Part shown: piece after piece, positions 31,794 through 40,528 of the stretch
How positions within the stretch are numbered: position 1 is the first letter of the stretch
Layout: each line of letters opens with the position of its first letter
Assembly (NCBI RefSeq): GCF_008329705.1
Contig: NZ_VTSX01000014.1
Location: 62,001 to 126,000 of the forward strand
Origin: Chryseobacterium sp. SN22
GTDB lineage: Bacteria > Bacteroidota > Bacteroidia > Flavobacteriales > Weeksellaceae
Direction: 5' to 3'
Length of the DNA: 64,000 nucleotides
The notes under the pieces: model-generated
The model's database searches: none
Seen by the model: the letters and a program-made list of their open reading frames with translations, nothing else
What the model was told of the DNA's origin: nothing
Position numbers and translations under genes: made by a program

Positions 31794-32989
31794 AATTTCG
31801 AGAAAATTAAGGTTGAACAATTCCCTCCGAAACCGAAAGAATTGGAAAGGACATGGTGGATGCTTTTTTCTTTAAGCTCCATCACCGGTGTCAGATCAAA
31901 TTCAGCCATTTTGGTTTTAAAATTAAGATTCGGAAAAATAATATTGTTTTGAAGGGCCAATAATGAATATACTGCCTCAATGCCTGCCGCTGCAGCCAGC
32001 GTATGGCCGGTAAATGCTTTGGTAGAACTGAATTCAGGAACCTTTCCTTCTCCGAAAATCCGGATCATTGCGATGCCTTCCGATAAATCGTTATTCGGTG
32101 TTGCGGTTCCGTGAACGTTGATGTAATCGATATCTTCTTTAGCCAGGCCGGAGACTTTCAATGCTTTTTCCATGGCCAGGTAAGCACCCTGCCCGTTTTC
32201 CGAAGAAGCGGTCTGATGGTGCGCATCATTGGCATTTCCGTATCCTGAAAGGTAGCCGATTACTTTTTTATTTTCTTTTTGTACCACTTCATCCGATTCC
32301 AGGACAATGAAAGCCGCAGCTTCCCCCAGATTCAATCCTTTACGCTCATTGTCAAAAGGTGTGTTGTATGAATCGGTAAGAATCATCAGCGTGTTGAACC
32401 CATTTAAAGTGAATTTCGAAAGGGCATCAGTTCCGCCGACGATTACCCGGTCCAGTACTCCGTTTTTAATGAGCTTGGCTCCCATCATAATCGCATTAGC
32501 CGCTGATGAACAGGCGGTGCTGATGGTGGATACCATACCTTTGAGTCCGAGGTAATCGGCAATCAGCAAAGATGAATTGCCTGCATCATGGGAGTCGATA
32601 TATTTTTGCTTATCGGGAAATTCTTCGTAGGTGTAGAAATAGTTTTCAGTGATATCCATTCCGCCGACGCTGGTTGAGGAAATCAGTCCTGTTTTATATT
32701 GGTTAATATCTGAAATTCCGGCGCTTTCGATGGCTTCTTTTGCGGCAATCATCCCCAATAAAGCGGTTCGAGTCGCATTCTTCGCATCTTTCAGCTCCAA
32801 TCTTTCGACAAGCGATTCATTAGACAGTTTGATTTCGCCGGTCTTGATATGTCCCGCATGACGCGTTTCAAACAATTGGATGTCTGAGATCCCGTGTTTT
32901 CCGGATTGTAACGAATTCAGGTTTTCCTCCACGTTATTTCCAATGGAAGAAATGATGCCCATTCCCGTGATGGCAATTTTTTGACCCAT
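31790..32989 (-). CDS. Beta-ketoacyl-ACP synthase, active KS-alpha subunit
   Basis: 399 residues from 'MGQKIAITGMG'; the frame extends to 33025 but that extension is repeat-derived. Complete triad: Cys160 ('ISTACSSAAN'), His293 ('INVHGTATP'), His329 ('FTGHTLAA'). Ends with 'SNSFGFGGNCSTL'. Paired by overlap with the chain-length-factor-like gene, so together they should form the heterodimeric polyene elongase (ApeO-ApeC type). Confidence 0.9.
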   Translation of the reverse strand: MGQKIAITGMGIISSIGNNVEENLNSLQSGKHGISDIQLFETRHAGHIKTGEIKLSNESLVERLELKDAKNATRTALLGMIAAKEAIESAGISDINQYKTGLISSTSVGGMDITENYFYTYEEFPDKQKYIDSHDAGNSSLLIADYLGLKGMVSTISTACSSAANAIMMGAKLIKNGVLDRVIVGGTDALSKFTLNGFNTLMILTDSYNTPFDNERKGLNLGEAAAFIVLESDEVVQKENKKVIGYLSGYGNANDAHHQTASSENGQGAYLAMEKALKVSGLAKEDIDYINVHGTATPNNDLSEGIAMIRIFGEGKVPEFSSTKAFTGHTLAAAAGIEAVYSLLALQNNIIFPNLNFKTKMAEFDLTPVMELKEKSIHHVLSNSFGFGGNCSTLIFSKL

Positions 32990-33000
32990 TTTTCTGGTTA

Positions 33001-33071
33001 ATGTAACAATGTATCCATCCAACACTTTACCAATATTGTTACACCGTTAGATTGATACATTGTTAGATTGA
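33001..33071. repeat. Periodic ATTGTTAC-type spacer repeat, copy 3
   Basis: The spacer between the ketosynthase and ACP genes contains ATGTAACAATG, ATATTGTTACA and GATACATTGTTAGATTG units. Same style as the spacers at 19366, 20943 and 33346. Confidence 0.5.
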
Positions 33072-33072
33072 A

Positions 33073-33330
33073 TTATTTTGTTCTGTTTTCTTCGATAAAT
33101 TTCGCCATGGTATCGATGGAAGAGAAAATTTCCTTTCCTTTTTTAGGATCGGATAATTTAATGCCATATTCTTTGTCCATAAGAACGATCAGTTCAAGAG
33201 CGTCGATCGAATCCAATCCGAGGCCTCCGCCGAATAACGGATCCGTGTCCTTGATTTCTTCTACTGCAATGTCTTCCAAATTAAGAACTTCGATGATTTT
33301 GTGTTTTAATTCTTCTCTTAAGTTTTCCAT
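33073..33330 (-). CDS. Acyl carrier protein
   Basis: 85 residues from 'MENLREELKHKII'; the ATG at 33348 lies in repeat sequence and is less likely. The attachment Ser is in 'GGLGLDSIDALELIV'. The second pathway ACP, encoded beside the elongase pair. Probably the carrier of the polyene chain; the ACP at 20685 may then serve another branch or the starter. Confidence 0.92.
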   Translation of the reverse strand: MENLREELKHKIIEVLNLEDIAVEEIKDTDPLFGGGLGLDSIDALELIVLMDKEYGIKLSDPKKGKEIFSSIDTMAKFIEENRTK

Positions 33331-33345
33331 ATTTTTAAAATTTAC

Positions 33346-33421
33346 CAATGTGTCAATCTACCCGTTTACCAATTGGTTACTACTGAATATGATTGTTACA
33401 TTGTTATACTGTTATATTATT
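33346..33421. repeat. Periodic ATTGTTAC-type spacer repeat, copy 4
   Basis: Units such as ACCAATGTGTCAATC, CCAATTGGTTAC and GATTGTTACATTGTTATAC fill the spacer on the other side of the ACP gene, so this small gene is bracketed by two repeat copies. Confidence 0.5.
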
Positions 33422-33424
33422 AAA

Positions 33425-33964
33425 TTACACAGTCAGCAAATATACAAAAGCTTTATAACTTTCCTGATATAGTTCTGTCCAGCCGCACAATACTTTATCG
33501 GCTTTTCCCGACTGCAGCAGCTGTTGTGCATAATCATTTAAGAATTCTTCATCAAACGCATCCAGTACGAAAAAAGCATTTTCGGTTTGCATTTTATGCC
33601 GGATGCTGATTTCACCTACGCAGATATTGGGCAAAGTATATACAAAAACCGCCGGGCTTGGAAAATAATTTTCCTTAGAATTGATGCTTTCCTGATACTT
33701 AAAATCAGTATCCAGACTCGATGACCGGTTGGATAATACCAGAGCGGTGCGGCTGTGATCTTCGTTATTCAGAATCATTTCAGACGCCAGGAACGCCAGT
33801 TTGCTCAGGTTATCCATTTTATGAAATTTAGGATAGCTCAACTTCATTGTTTTATAGGCTTCTTTGGCAAAATCTGAAAAATTTCCGGCAGGGAACTCAA
33901 AAACGATTTCGTTATTCAGAATAATTTTTGAATTTTCGATGAGGCAGGTTTCTGTTTTCTTCAT
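33425..33964 (-). CDS. Short degenerate ketosynthase-like protein
   Basis: 179 residues. '[18 protein letters not shown]', '[19 protein letters not shown]' and '[10 protein letters not shown]' resemble the N-terminal half of a ketosynthase around the active-site turn, but no nucleophilic Cys stands in the right place and the C-terminal half of the fold is missing. Proteins of this size recur beside ketosynthases in flexirubin loci. Possibly a structural or regulatory partner of the full ketosynthase at 34068. The family call is tentative. Confidence 0.6.
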   Translation of the reverse strand: MKKTETCLIENSKIILNNEIVFEFPAGNFSDFAKEAYKTMKLSYPKFHKMDNLSKLAFLASEMILNNEDHSRTALVLSNRSSSLDTDFKYQESINSKENYFPSPAVFVYTLPNICVGEISIRHKMQTENAFFVLDAFDEEFLNDYAQQLLQSGKADKVLCGWTELYQESYKAFVYLLTV

Positions 33965-34067
33965 GAATAAGTTTAAAATAAGGATTAAGTCTTGTGCTCC
34001 GGGTTTGATGGACGTTCAAAACGAATAGAATAATTAATTCATCATCTATTATGTCAAAAATTATTAT

Positions 34068-35213
34068 TTACATCTTTTCCAAAACAACAGCTGCGTTACA
34101 TCCGCCAAATCCGGACGCAGTTTTCAGGATATACCTGATTTCCGAGCGCTGATTTTCTCTAATAATATGCAGCGGTTGGGAAATTCCCTGTTCCTCAAAG
34201 TTTCCGGATGTGATCAATGTGCTGTTCCGGGCACTTTCCATGGATATAATGCTTTCCAGTAATCCCGCTGCTCCCAGGCTGTGCCCGTAATAAGCCTTCA
34301 GGCTGTTTAGGGGAACCTGCTGCAGATCCATCCGGTTGAAAGCGATGGCTTCCATTTCGTCATTGTAAAGGGTAGCTGTTCCGTGGGCGGAGATAAAGTC
34401 GATTTCTTCTGCAGTGACCTGAGCTTCTGTCATTGCATTCCTGATGCTGGCAAACAGACCATCACCTGTTCTTGACGGGCCGGAAATATGATTGGCATCA
34501 TTAATGGCTGAATCTCCCGAAATCCTGAAACTAAACTTCTCGTTTTCTTCCGGTTTAGAAGTGATAAAAACAGCTGCCGTAGCTTCTCCCAGGTTAATGC
34601 CATCCCGGTTTCTGTCGTAAGGCTTGCAGATCGATGTTCCTATGGCCTGAAATGAATTGAATCCCGAAATCACAAATTCTGAAATTTCGTCTCCGGCCAC
34701 CACAAAGGCATCCTTGTATTTTCCTACCTGGATCATGTTTTTCGCTACGGCCATCGCCATCACTCCGGAAACGCAGGCATTGGAAATCACAACAGGTCTG
34801 GATTCAAATCCGAAAAAATCGGCAATCTTCTGAGCTAGGGCCGAAAGGTAGGCTCCCTGTGGCAGAGCCTGTTGCTTTCTAAGCAGGGTTATATTCCCTT
34901 TTGTTGTGGATAAAATAAAAGCCGTATCGTCTGAAACCGGATGTCTTTCGACTAAAGGTTTAAGGCTCAGCAAAAACATTTTTTCCAGCCTTGTGAAATC
35001 ATGATTGTCTTTCTGTTCTCCGCTGAAATTTTTGATAAATTCTTCATTCAGTCTTTCAGTATCAATCATCGAAGCATAAAAAGCAGGCTGGTTTTCGATG
35101 ATGTCGTGTAAGCCTACGCCGGATTTTCCTTCCAGAAGAGCCTTCCAGTTGGAGGAAACATCAAAACCTAAAGGAGTCACACAGTGATAATCGGTAATGT
35201 AAGCTGCTTTCAT
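34068..35213 (-). CDS. Beta-ketoacyl-ACP synthase
   Basis: 381 residues with Cys147 ('ISNACVSGVM'), His277 ('ISAHGTATL') and His311 ('YYGHSLGAAG'), so catalytically complete. The N-terminus 'AYITDYHCVTPLGFD' is unlike FabF and closer to aryl polyene-type enzymes (ApeR-like). It may handle the first condensation with the aromatic starter. The start overlaps the thioesterase stop by 4 bases (ATGA). Confidence 0.88.
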   Translation of the reverse strand: MKAAYITDYHCVTPLGFDVSSNWKALLEGKSGVGLHDIIENQPAFYASMIDTERLNEEFIKNFSGEQKDNHDFTRLEKMFLLSLKPLVERHPVSDDTAFILSTTKGNITLLRKQQALPQGAYLSALAQKIADFFGFESRPVVISNACVSGVMAMAVAKNMIQVGKYKDAFVVAGDEISEFVISGFNSFQAIGTSICKPYDRNRDGINLGEATAAVFITSKPEENEKFSFRISGDSAINDANHISGPSRTGDGLFASIRNAMTEAQVTAEEIDFISAHGTATLYNDEMEAIAFNRMDLQQVPLNSLKAYYGHSLGAAGLLESIISMESARNSTLITSGNFEEQGISQPLHIIRENQRSEIRYILKTASGFGGCNAAVVLEKM

Positions 35214-35638
35214 GATAATCCCATTTTATCTTTCCACGCCTGAAAAAATTCAGGATTATACAGGCATAAATTGTTGTCAGAATCAAGAAAAACCTGAATG
35301 GTTTCTCCGGAACAGACCAATTGATCTTCCCGGTTAAAGAGTTCATACCGGTAAATCAGTTTGGCAGATACCGAATTTACGAAAGTGGTGACGATTCTGA
35401 AGGTTTCCCCATATTTTAATGGTAAAAAATGTTCGCAGGTGCTTTTTACGATCGGGGTAACAAACCCTGCGTTCTGAATATCAAGATACGTCAGACCGTG
35501 CTGTCTTCCGAAAGCTTCCCTTCCGTCTTCAAAATAAACGATATAATGGCCGTGCCAGACAATTCCCAGTGGATCGGTTTCGTTAAATCGTACCCGTACT
35601 TCTTCGGTACATGTTAATAGATGTTCTTTAGACTGCAT
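35210..35638 (-). CDS. 4-hydroxybenzoyl-CoA-type thioesterase
   Basis: 142-residue hotdog thioesterase. 'RFNETDPLGIVWHGHYIVYF' is the 4HBT/YbgC signature with catalytic Asp22. It would release acyl chains from ACP or CoA, as housekeeping or product release; aryl polyene loci also encode a thioesterase. It overlaps the ABC permease gene upstream by 11 bases and the ketosynthase downstream by 4. Confidence 0.9.
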   Translation of the reverse strand: MQSKEHLLTCTEEVRVRFNETDPLGIVWHGHYIVYFEDGREAFGRQHGLTYLDIQNAGFVTPIVKSTCEHFLPLKYGETFRIVTTFVNSVSAKLIYRYELFNREDQLVCSGETIQVFLDSDNNLCLYNPEFFQAWKDKMGLS

Positions 35639-36896
35639 TTTGTTTTCTTTCGTAAAATAATGAGATTCCCACCATAGCTACATAGAATAAGAATAAGAAA
35701 ATGATTTCTTTGGCAATGCCGCCAATGCCGCTGTTTCTGAGAATAATGTCGTAATAAGCATTTAATCCCCAGTTCATCGGGGAAAATTTGGCGATGGTCT
35801 GCATAAATTCAGGCATCAGGAATACGGGAACCCAGATTCCTCCGATCGCTGCCAGGACCACGACGGAAGTCGCTCCGAATGGAGCAGATTGTTCCTGGGT
35901 ATCGGCAACGGTTCCCAGCAATACGCCGAAACCAATGGCTGCAAGACCGGCAAAAATGGTCACAACAATCATTTGGAACATTTTTCCGCTTACATCAAAC
36001 TTAGGCAGATCCATATATGGGAAAAGGTAAATCCCGACGGCCACCATCAGTAAAAACTGGATAACACAGATAATGAGATAAGTAAATGTTTTTCCTAAAA
36101 TATGAATATAATAAGGAGTAGGACTGATTCTCGCTCTCACACTGGTACCCTGGCTTTTTTCCTTAACTAAATTAATCGATAACGGTACGACAATAAAGAA
36201 GATTGCAAACAAGGCCCACGCCGGAACATTGTGCTGAACAGAATTCGGCATTACGTCCATTTCTCCTTTTTTGGGGATGATTTCCTTAAAACCGATCAGG
36301 CTCTTGTTCTTTGAAAGATCTTCCGTGGTTCCCAATTGATCCTGGAAGGCTTTATAGATTTTTTTATTTTCGATTTCAAAGACCATTTTGTTGATGGAAT
36401 TCATCACATTATTCTTAAATCCGATATTGGTCGCCGGATCGAAATACAAATGGATGTCCTTTGAGTTAGGCGTTTCTTTCTTTACTTTGGCAGAATCGGT
36501 TTCAAGGCCGAATGAACTGACGATCGCCTGTACTTTGGAATCGATATTGGAATTGATATCCTTGGTTAAATGTTCAGGAATAATGATGGCCATCTGATAA
36601 TCTCCGGAAAAAACCGCATTCTGAGCGGATTTTTCATTGAAGTCAGTGAGCAGTTCAAAGCTTTTGCTTCGCTCAAGTTCCTGTTTTATATTTTTTGAAA
36701 CTTCGGACCGGTCGTTATCCACGAAAATGACCGGAATTTTGGAACCCTCCAGATTTTTAAACGTGGAATCCTGAATCAGGGTAATCGTGATGATCAACAG
36801 TAAAGGCATCACAAAAATAATGACGATTCCTCCGATGTCTCTCTTCAGCAGAAGGATTTCTTTAATGAAGCTTCTCCATAATTTATACAACAACAT
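35628..36896 (-). CDS. ABC-2 type transporter permease
   Basis: 422 residues: one N-terminal helix, a large periplasmic domain (about 45-220), then five to six membrane helices, the DUF3533/YhgE-to-ABC-2 layout ('NVPAWALFAIFFIVVPLSIN', 'GGIWVPVFLMPEFMQ', 'NWGLNAYYD'). Forms an exporter with the ATPase encoded immediately upstream (14-base overlap). Cargo is presumably the pigment or a precursor. Confidence 0.9.
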   Translation of the reverse strand: MLLYKLWRSFIKEILLLKRDIGGIVIIFVMPLLLIITITLIQDSTFKNLEGSKIPVIFVDNDRSEVSKNIKQELERSKSFELLTDFNEKSAQNAVFSGDYQMAIIIPEHLTKDINSNIDSKVQAIVSSFGLETDSAKVKKETPNSKDIHLYFDPATNIGFKNNVMNSINKMVFEIENKKIYKAFQDQLGTTEDLSKNKSLIGFKEIIPKKGEMDVMPNSVQHNVPAWALFAIFFIVVPLSINLVKEKSQGTSVRARISPTPYYIHILGKTFTYLIICVIQFLLMVAVGIYLFPYMDLPKFDVSGKMFQMIVVTIFAGLAAIGFGVLLGTVADTQEQSAPFGATSVVVLAAIGGIWVPVFLMPEFMQTIAKFSPMNWGLNAYYDIILRNSGIGGIAKEIIFLFLFYVAMVGISLFYERKQNAV

Positions 36897-37638
36897 CTCT
36901 TAATTCTTTTCCTGTTAATGAAATAAATACATCTTCTAAATTTTCCGCATGGCCCACTTTACTGATCAGTTCTTCCGGGGTTCCTGAGGCGTGAATCCTT
37001 CCGTGATCAATAATCGCAATCCGGGTGCAGAATTGCTCCGCTTCGGAAAGATGATGAGAAGTATAAATAATGCAGGTCCCTTTTTTATTCAGATCCAGAA
37101 GATAGTCGATAATGGCTTTTTTGGACTGGACATCAACACCCACGGTCGGCTCATCAAGAAACAGGACCTTCGGATTATGAAGCGTTCCGGCAATCAGGTT
37201 GCATCTCCGTTTCATCCCTCCTGAAAACTGTTCTACTTTTTTATCAGCAAATTTAGACAGCCCCATGATCTCCAGGGATTCCTCAATGGAAATTTTTAAT
37301 TTTTTAGGGCTTAAACCGTAAAGACTCCCGAAGAACATCAGGTTTTCCCTTGCCGTCAAAGTAGGATACAGTGCATATTCCTGCGGAACAATCCCCATAA
37401 TCTGCCTGAGTTTGAACCCGTTCTTCTGATGAGACAGCCCGTCTATGGTGAACTGTCCCGAAGTTGGTTTTATTAATCCTGAAAGCATGGAAATCAACGT
37501 GGTTTTCCCGGCACCGTTGGGACCAAGAATTCCGTAGATCTCATTTTTATCGATGGCTAAAGAAATATCGTTGACGGAAAAATCTTCCGCGTTTTTGTAC
37601 TTCTTGTACAGATTTTTTATTTCTATAAAATACTCCAC
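36883..37638 (-). CDS. ABC transporter ATP-binding protein
   Basis: 251 residues: Walker A 'GPNGAGKTT', Q-loop 'PQEYALYP', signature 'QFSGGMKRR', Walker B 'VLFLDEPTVGVD' and H-loop 'YTSHHLSEAE'. DrrA-like drug/lipid exporter class. It overlaps the permease gene and follows the BtrH-like gene by 1 base. Confidence 0.95.
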   Translation of the reverse strand: MEYFIEIKNLYKKYKNAEDFSVNDISLAIDKNEIYGILGPNGAGKTTLISMLSGLIKPTSGQFTIDGLSHQKNGFKLRQIMGIVPQEYALYPTLTARENLMFFGSLYGLSPKKLKISIEESLEIMGLSKFADKKVEQFSGGMKRRCNLIAGTLHNPKVLFLDEPTVGVDVQSKKAIIDYLLDLNKKGTCIIYTSHHLSEAEQFCTRIAIIDHGRIHASGTPEELISKVGHAENLEDVFISLTGKELRDVVV

Positions 37639-37639
37639 G

Positions 37640-38635
37640 TCAGATCGCTTTTTTTAGTTTCTTATAAAAAGCTTCTTCCAGATCGGCAATATGAAGCATG
37701 GTTTTTGAAAGCTGGTTGTAGATGTCACTTTTGGAATTCCTGTTTTTATAAACCCGGGCTATATCCACGGCAAAATCTCTCCAGAGGTCGCCAATCATAG
37801 TAATCTCTTTGGACAGTTCATTCAGCTTGTCATTTTTAAGAATGACCGCTGCTTCCTGAAGGAATGCCCCGTAAATAAACCTGAACCCGCCGCCGCCGGT
37901 ACCAATTTCTTCCTGCATCCGGATCAGCTGCCCCAGGTAATGATTAGTAGTTTTCGTTCCTTTTTTGGCTGCCCATTTCGGGATGCTTTTCGCGACCCAC
38001 CTCATGGCTTTTACGCCAATGATCGGGACGGGAGCCAGCATATTTTTGCAGGTATCTTTAATACCTTTTTTAATCGCTTCTTCCAGGTTTACATGTTCCG
38101 GAATATAGGTAGGGTAGTACATATGGCCTTTCGGGGGAAGTGCGCCTTTGGCATATCTTACTTTTTCAAGTTCAGCTTCGGTAAGGGTGGTGGTATAATC
38201 CATTACCGGATCGCTGATCAGGAATTTACCGTCTTCTTTGCCATATACCACCAGATTGTGGGCGTTAAAATGGAATTTATATTCTTCAGGAAAATAAGTG
38301 AGATTGAAAACCCCTACTTGCAATCCCGTCGGTATATTGTTTTCCAGGTTTTTTTCAAGTGCTTTGCGGGCTTCTTGCGGATTGGAAAATTTCAGCCTTT
38401 TAATTTTAATTCCCAGTCTTTTGGCAGCTTTGCTGAAAATAGCACCGGGCATCGGACGGTAGCTGAATCCGGGTGCGAAATTTACTTTTAAAAAAGGAAG
38501 ATACACAAAGAATAATCCGGAACCGATCCCGAAGATCATGGGTTCGCTGAGTTTCAACCCTTTGTTTAATAATAAATTGGAGGCAACACCATTCTCGCAA
38601 TGCGCAGTCTGATGGTGTTCAAAATTAAGTTTCAT
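37640..38635 (-). CDS. BtrH/DUF4872-type acyl transferase-like protein
   Basis: 331 residues. N-terminal BtrH-like cysteine domain with candidate residues Cys13 ('AHCENGVASNLL'), His126 ('FNAHNLVVYG') and Asp142 ('LISDP'), then a helical DUF4872-like half. BtrH moves an acyl chain from an ACP to an aminoglycoside in butirosin synthesis. Here the protein could transfer a polyketide chain from ACP to a hydroxyl or amine, for example the polyene to the dialkylresorcinol. The role is inferred; the family call rests on the N-terminal pattern and the ISDP block. Confidence 0.75.
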   Translation of the reverse strand: MKLNFEHHQTAHCENGVASNLLLNKGLKLSEPMIFGIGSGLFFVYLPFLKVNFAPGFSYRPMPGAIFSKAAKRLGIKIKRLKFSNPQEARKALEKNLENNIPTGLQVGVFNLTYFPEEYKFHFNAHNLVVYGKEDGKFLISDPVMDYTTTLTEAELEKVRYAKGALPPKGHMYYPTYIPEHVNLEEAIKKGIKDTCKNMLAPVPIIGVKAMRWVAKSIPKWAAKKGTKTTNHYLGQLIRMQEEIGTGGGGFRFIYGAFLQEAAVILKNDKLNELSKEITMIGDLWRDFAVDIARVYKNRNSKSDIYNQLSKTMLHIADLEEAFYKKLKKAI

Positions 38636-38672
38636 TCTTAGCTTGGTTTTACGGAACCCGGAAAGTTCCTTT

Positions 38673-39077
38673 TTATTTTCCGTTGAAGTTTTTCAGCTCA
38701 TCCACTGAAATCCCGAAAGCATCGGCATACTTTTTCAGTACGGAGTCGCTTAGTGTTTTAAATATTTTGGGTTTACCGTGCCTTTTCACACGCCATTGCC
38801 ACATGCCGACGTAGGCGGCCAATACCTGAAGATCCATTTTATTCAGTTCCATAAAATAAACAATCGGGCTTACGGTATGGTTGGCCACATTTCGCCTGGC
38901 TTCTTCAATTCTTTCGTTGATCAAAGCTAAAGATTCGTCCAAAGCAGCTTTTTTGGCTTCCCAGCCGATGCTGTTGGCCGTCGTATAATTGTTATTTTCA
39001 TCCGTTACATACAGGACCTCGGTCATATTAGCGGATTTTAAATTGCTTTCGTCCTGTGGAAGATCTTGCTTTTTCAC
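38673..39077 (-). CDS. Unknown conserved-looking protein at head of ketosynthase/ABC operon
   Basis: 134 residues, cytosolic, mainly helical: 'KKAALDESLALINERIEEAR', 'MDLQVLAAYVGMWQWRVKRH', and a C-terminal helix-turn-helix-like 'VLKKYADAFGISVDELKNF', which resembles XRE-type DNA-binding helices but is too short for a full domain. It could be a regulator or an accessory protein. First gene of a minus-strand run down to 30732. Confidence 0.6.
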   Translation of the reverse strand: MKKQDLPQDESNLKSANMTEVLYVTDENNNYTTANSIGWEAKKAALDESLALINERIEEARRNVANHTVSPIVYFMELNKMDLQVLAAYVGMWQWRVKRHGKPKIFKTLSDSVLKKYADAFGISVDELKNFNGK

Positions 39078-39181
39078 TCAAAAATTGCGTTAGATTGTGG
39101 TTTAAATGAATTCGCTAAGATAATAAAAATGCAGAACATAGTACCATCCTGATTTTAGGAGCAGCAATTAAGAGCATAAAA

Positions 39182-39208
39182 AAAGTGAGACCTTAGAGCC
39201 TCACTTTA
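39182..39208 (-). terminator. Rho-independent terminator
   Basis: On the minus strand AAAGTGAG pairs with CTCACTTT around a loop of about 8 bases and is followed by seven T; it lies 5 bases after the stop of the 39213-39947 gene. Confidence 0.8.
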
Positions 39209-39212
39209 TTCA

Positions 39213-39947
39213 TTATCGTTGTACCGGATGTACAGGCCTGCCGGCGCAGGCGCAATAAGCAGAATACATGACCACTGCAAAAAACGGTGCTGTAGCGACA
39301 AATCCGATTCCGCAGAGAATAATCCCGATCCAGGAAAGGAGCATGCCCACAAATCCTGTAGCCAGTAATGTTCCGTAATTTTCCTTCGCCAGGTTTACCG
39401 ATCTTTTCAGCGCTTCCGTAGCCGATGCATTTTCAAAAAGAAGGACCGGGTAGCCCAGCATCAGGAAAGGATAGACAAAGAAGAACGGAATAACGCAGAA
39501 AAACAGAGCCAGCCCGGAAATAATTCCGGAGATAAGGGTGAAAATAACAATGTTGATGAAATTCTGACGGTAGCCGATGAAAAGATCAGAAAACTGAGCC
39601 GGTTCCCTTCTCCTGTATTTATCAACAATATAAATTAGCCCCACGTATAGCGGTGACGCCAGCAATCCGAAAAGTCCGGACAGAGACAGGTACATCGAAA
39701 ATCCGGGAATGGCGAAATAATTAAAGCTGGAATAATCCGCACCATTATTTTTCATTTCGTCTACCATTTCTACAGAATCGAAACCGATCAGTCTCTGGAT
39801 CAGGTAAGATCCGGCAAAGTAAATAAGCATGGCAATAATACCATACAAAGCCACGCCTTTATACATTGCAAGAGAATGATTGATAATGGAAGAGGTTTTC
39901 TTTTCAGGGACAAAGTCCGGTTTGTCGAAATCAGTAATCTGAGCCAT
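39213..39947 (-). CDS. Multi-pass membrane protein (DUF975-like)
   Basis: 244 residues from 'MAQITDFDKPDF'; an upstream reading to 39986 adds an unlikely leader. About five to six membrane helices, with 'NLAKENYGTLLATGFVGMLL' and a 'YCACAGRP' end, resembling DUF975-type integral membrane proteins. Flanked by terminators on both sides, so a separate unit inserted between the pigment operons; a link to pigment is uncertain. Confidence 0.7.
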   Translation of the reverse strand: MAQITDFDKPDFVPEKKTSSIINHSLAMYKGVALYGIIAMLIYFAGSYLIQRLIGFDSVEMVDEMKNNGADYSSFNYFAIPGFSMYLSLSGLFGLLASPLYVGLIYIVDKYRRREPAQFSDLFIGYRQNFINIVIFTLISGIISGLALFFCVIPFFFVYPFLMLGYPVLLFENASATEALKRSVNLAKENYGTLLATGFVGMLLSWIGIILCGIGFVATAPFFAVVMYSAYCACAGRPVHPVQR

Positions 39948-40040
39948 ATATATTATTTTTGTGATTGTATTTTGAAGGTATATCAAATAAAGTGCTGATC
40001 TCAGATTGTGTGGTATCTATAAGGTAACAAAAGCCATAAA

Positions 40041-40065
40041 AAACCGCTTCGTAAAAAGCGGTTTT
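40041..40065. terminator. Rho-independent terminator of the darAB operon
   Basis: AAACCGCTT / AAGCGGTTT form a 9-base-pair stem with T-rich flanks on both strands, 16 bases past the last gene of the minus-strand unit that begins at the 46731-46760 promoter. Confidence 0.85.
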
Positions 40066-40080
40066 CTTTATTTTAATTTT

Positions 40081-40524
40081 TTATGGCGTTACTTCCTGAA
40101 TAAACAGATTGATTTCCGATCGGAGCAGCAGTTCATCTTCCAGAAAGGTTTCACAGAAAATCTGGCAGATGTTTTCAAACTGTGAAATCAGTGAAGCCCT
40201 GGAAATAATAGTGCTTCCCACCTTTGGCAGGGAAAAGATTTCTATTTTTTTAATGTTTGTGATAAAACCAATTACTTTGGTATCCGCTTCAGGATTTTCA
40301 AAGAAGCTCTGTCCTAAAATCGAAGAGCAGGTCTGTGCCGAATTTTCAATCAGTCCTGCTTCCACAAATAGCCCTTTATCTACAAAAATATTATCTTCTT
40401 TTATTTCAAAGGAAGTAATCACTTTTTCTTTGGTGAGTTCCAGAATATAATCCGTCATCAGCATTGGTTTGCGGTGCGGCAGAAAATTGTGGATGTTGAT
40501 GATATTTTCTTCCTTAATTTCCAT
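40081..40524 (-). CDS. Hotdog-fold dehydratase-like protein (ApeI/FabZ type)
   Basis: 147 residues. 'FLPHRKPMLMTDYILEL' is the N-terminal FabZ-type signature and 'GLFVEAGLIENSAQTCSSIL' the central helix, where the catalytic Glu/His region is altered. Paired with a similar gene 4 bases upstream, suggesting a heterodimeric dehydratase, as ApeI and ApeP in aryl polyene pathways. Last gene before the terminator. Confidence 0.8.
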   Translation of the reverse strand: MEIKEENIINIHNFLPHRKPMLMTDYILELTKEKVITSFEIKEDNIFVDKGLFVEAGLIENSAQTCSSILGQSFFENPEADTKVIGFITNIKKIEIFSLPKVGSTIISRASLISQFENICQIFCETFLEDELLLRSEINLFIQEVTP

Positions 40525-40528
40525 AGTC

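Noticed and set aside
32990-33025. 12-residue extension of the KS-alpha start
   Set aside because: Encoded by the periodic spacer repeat; ketosynthases start at 'MGQKIAITGMG'.
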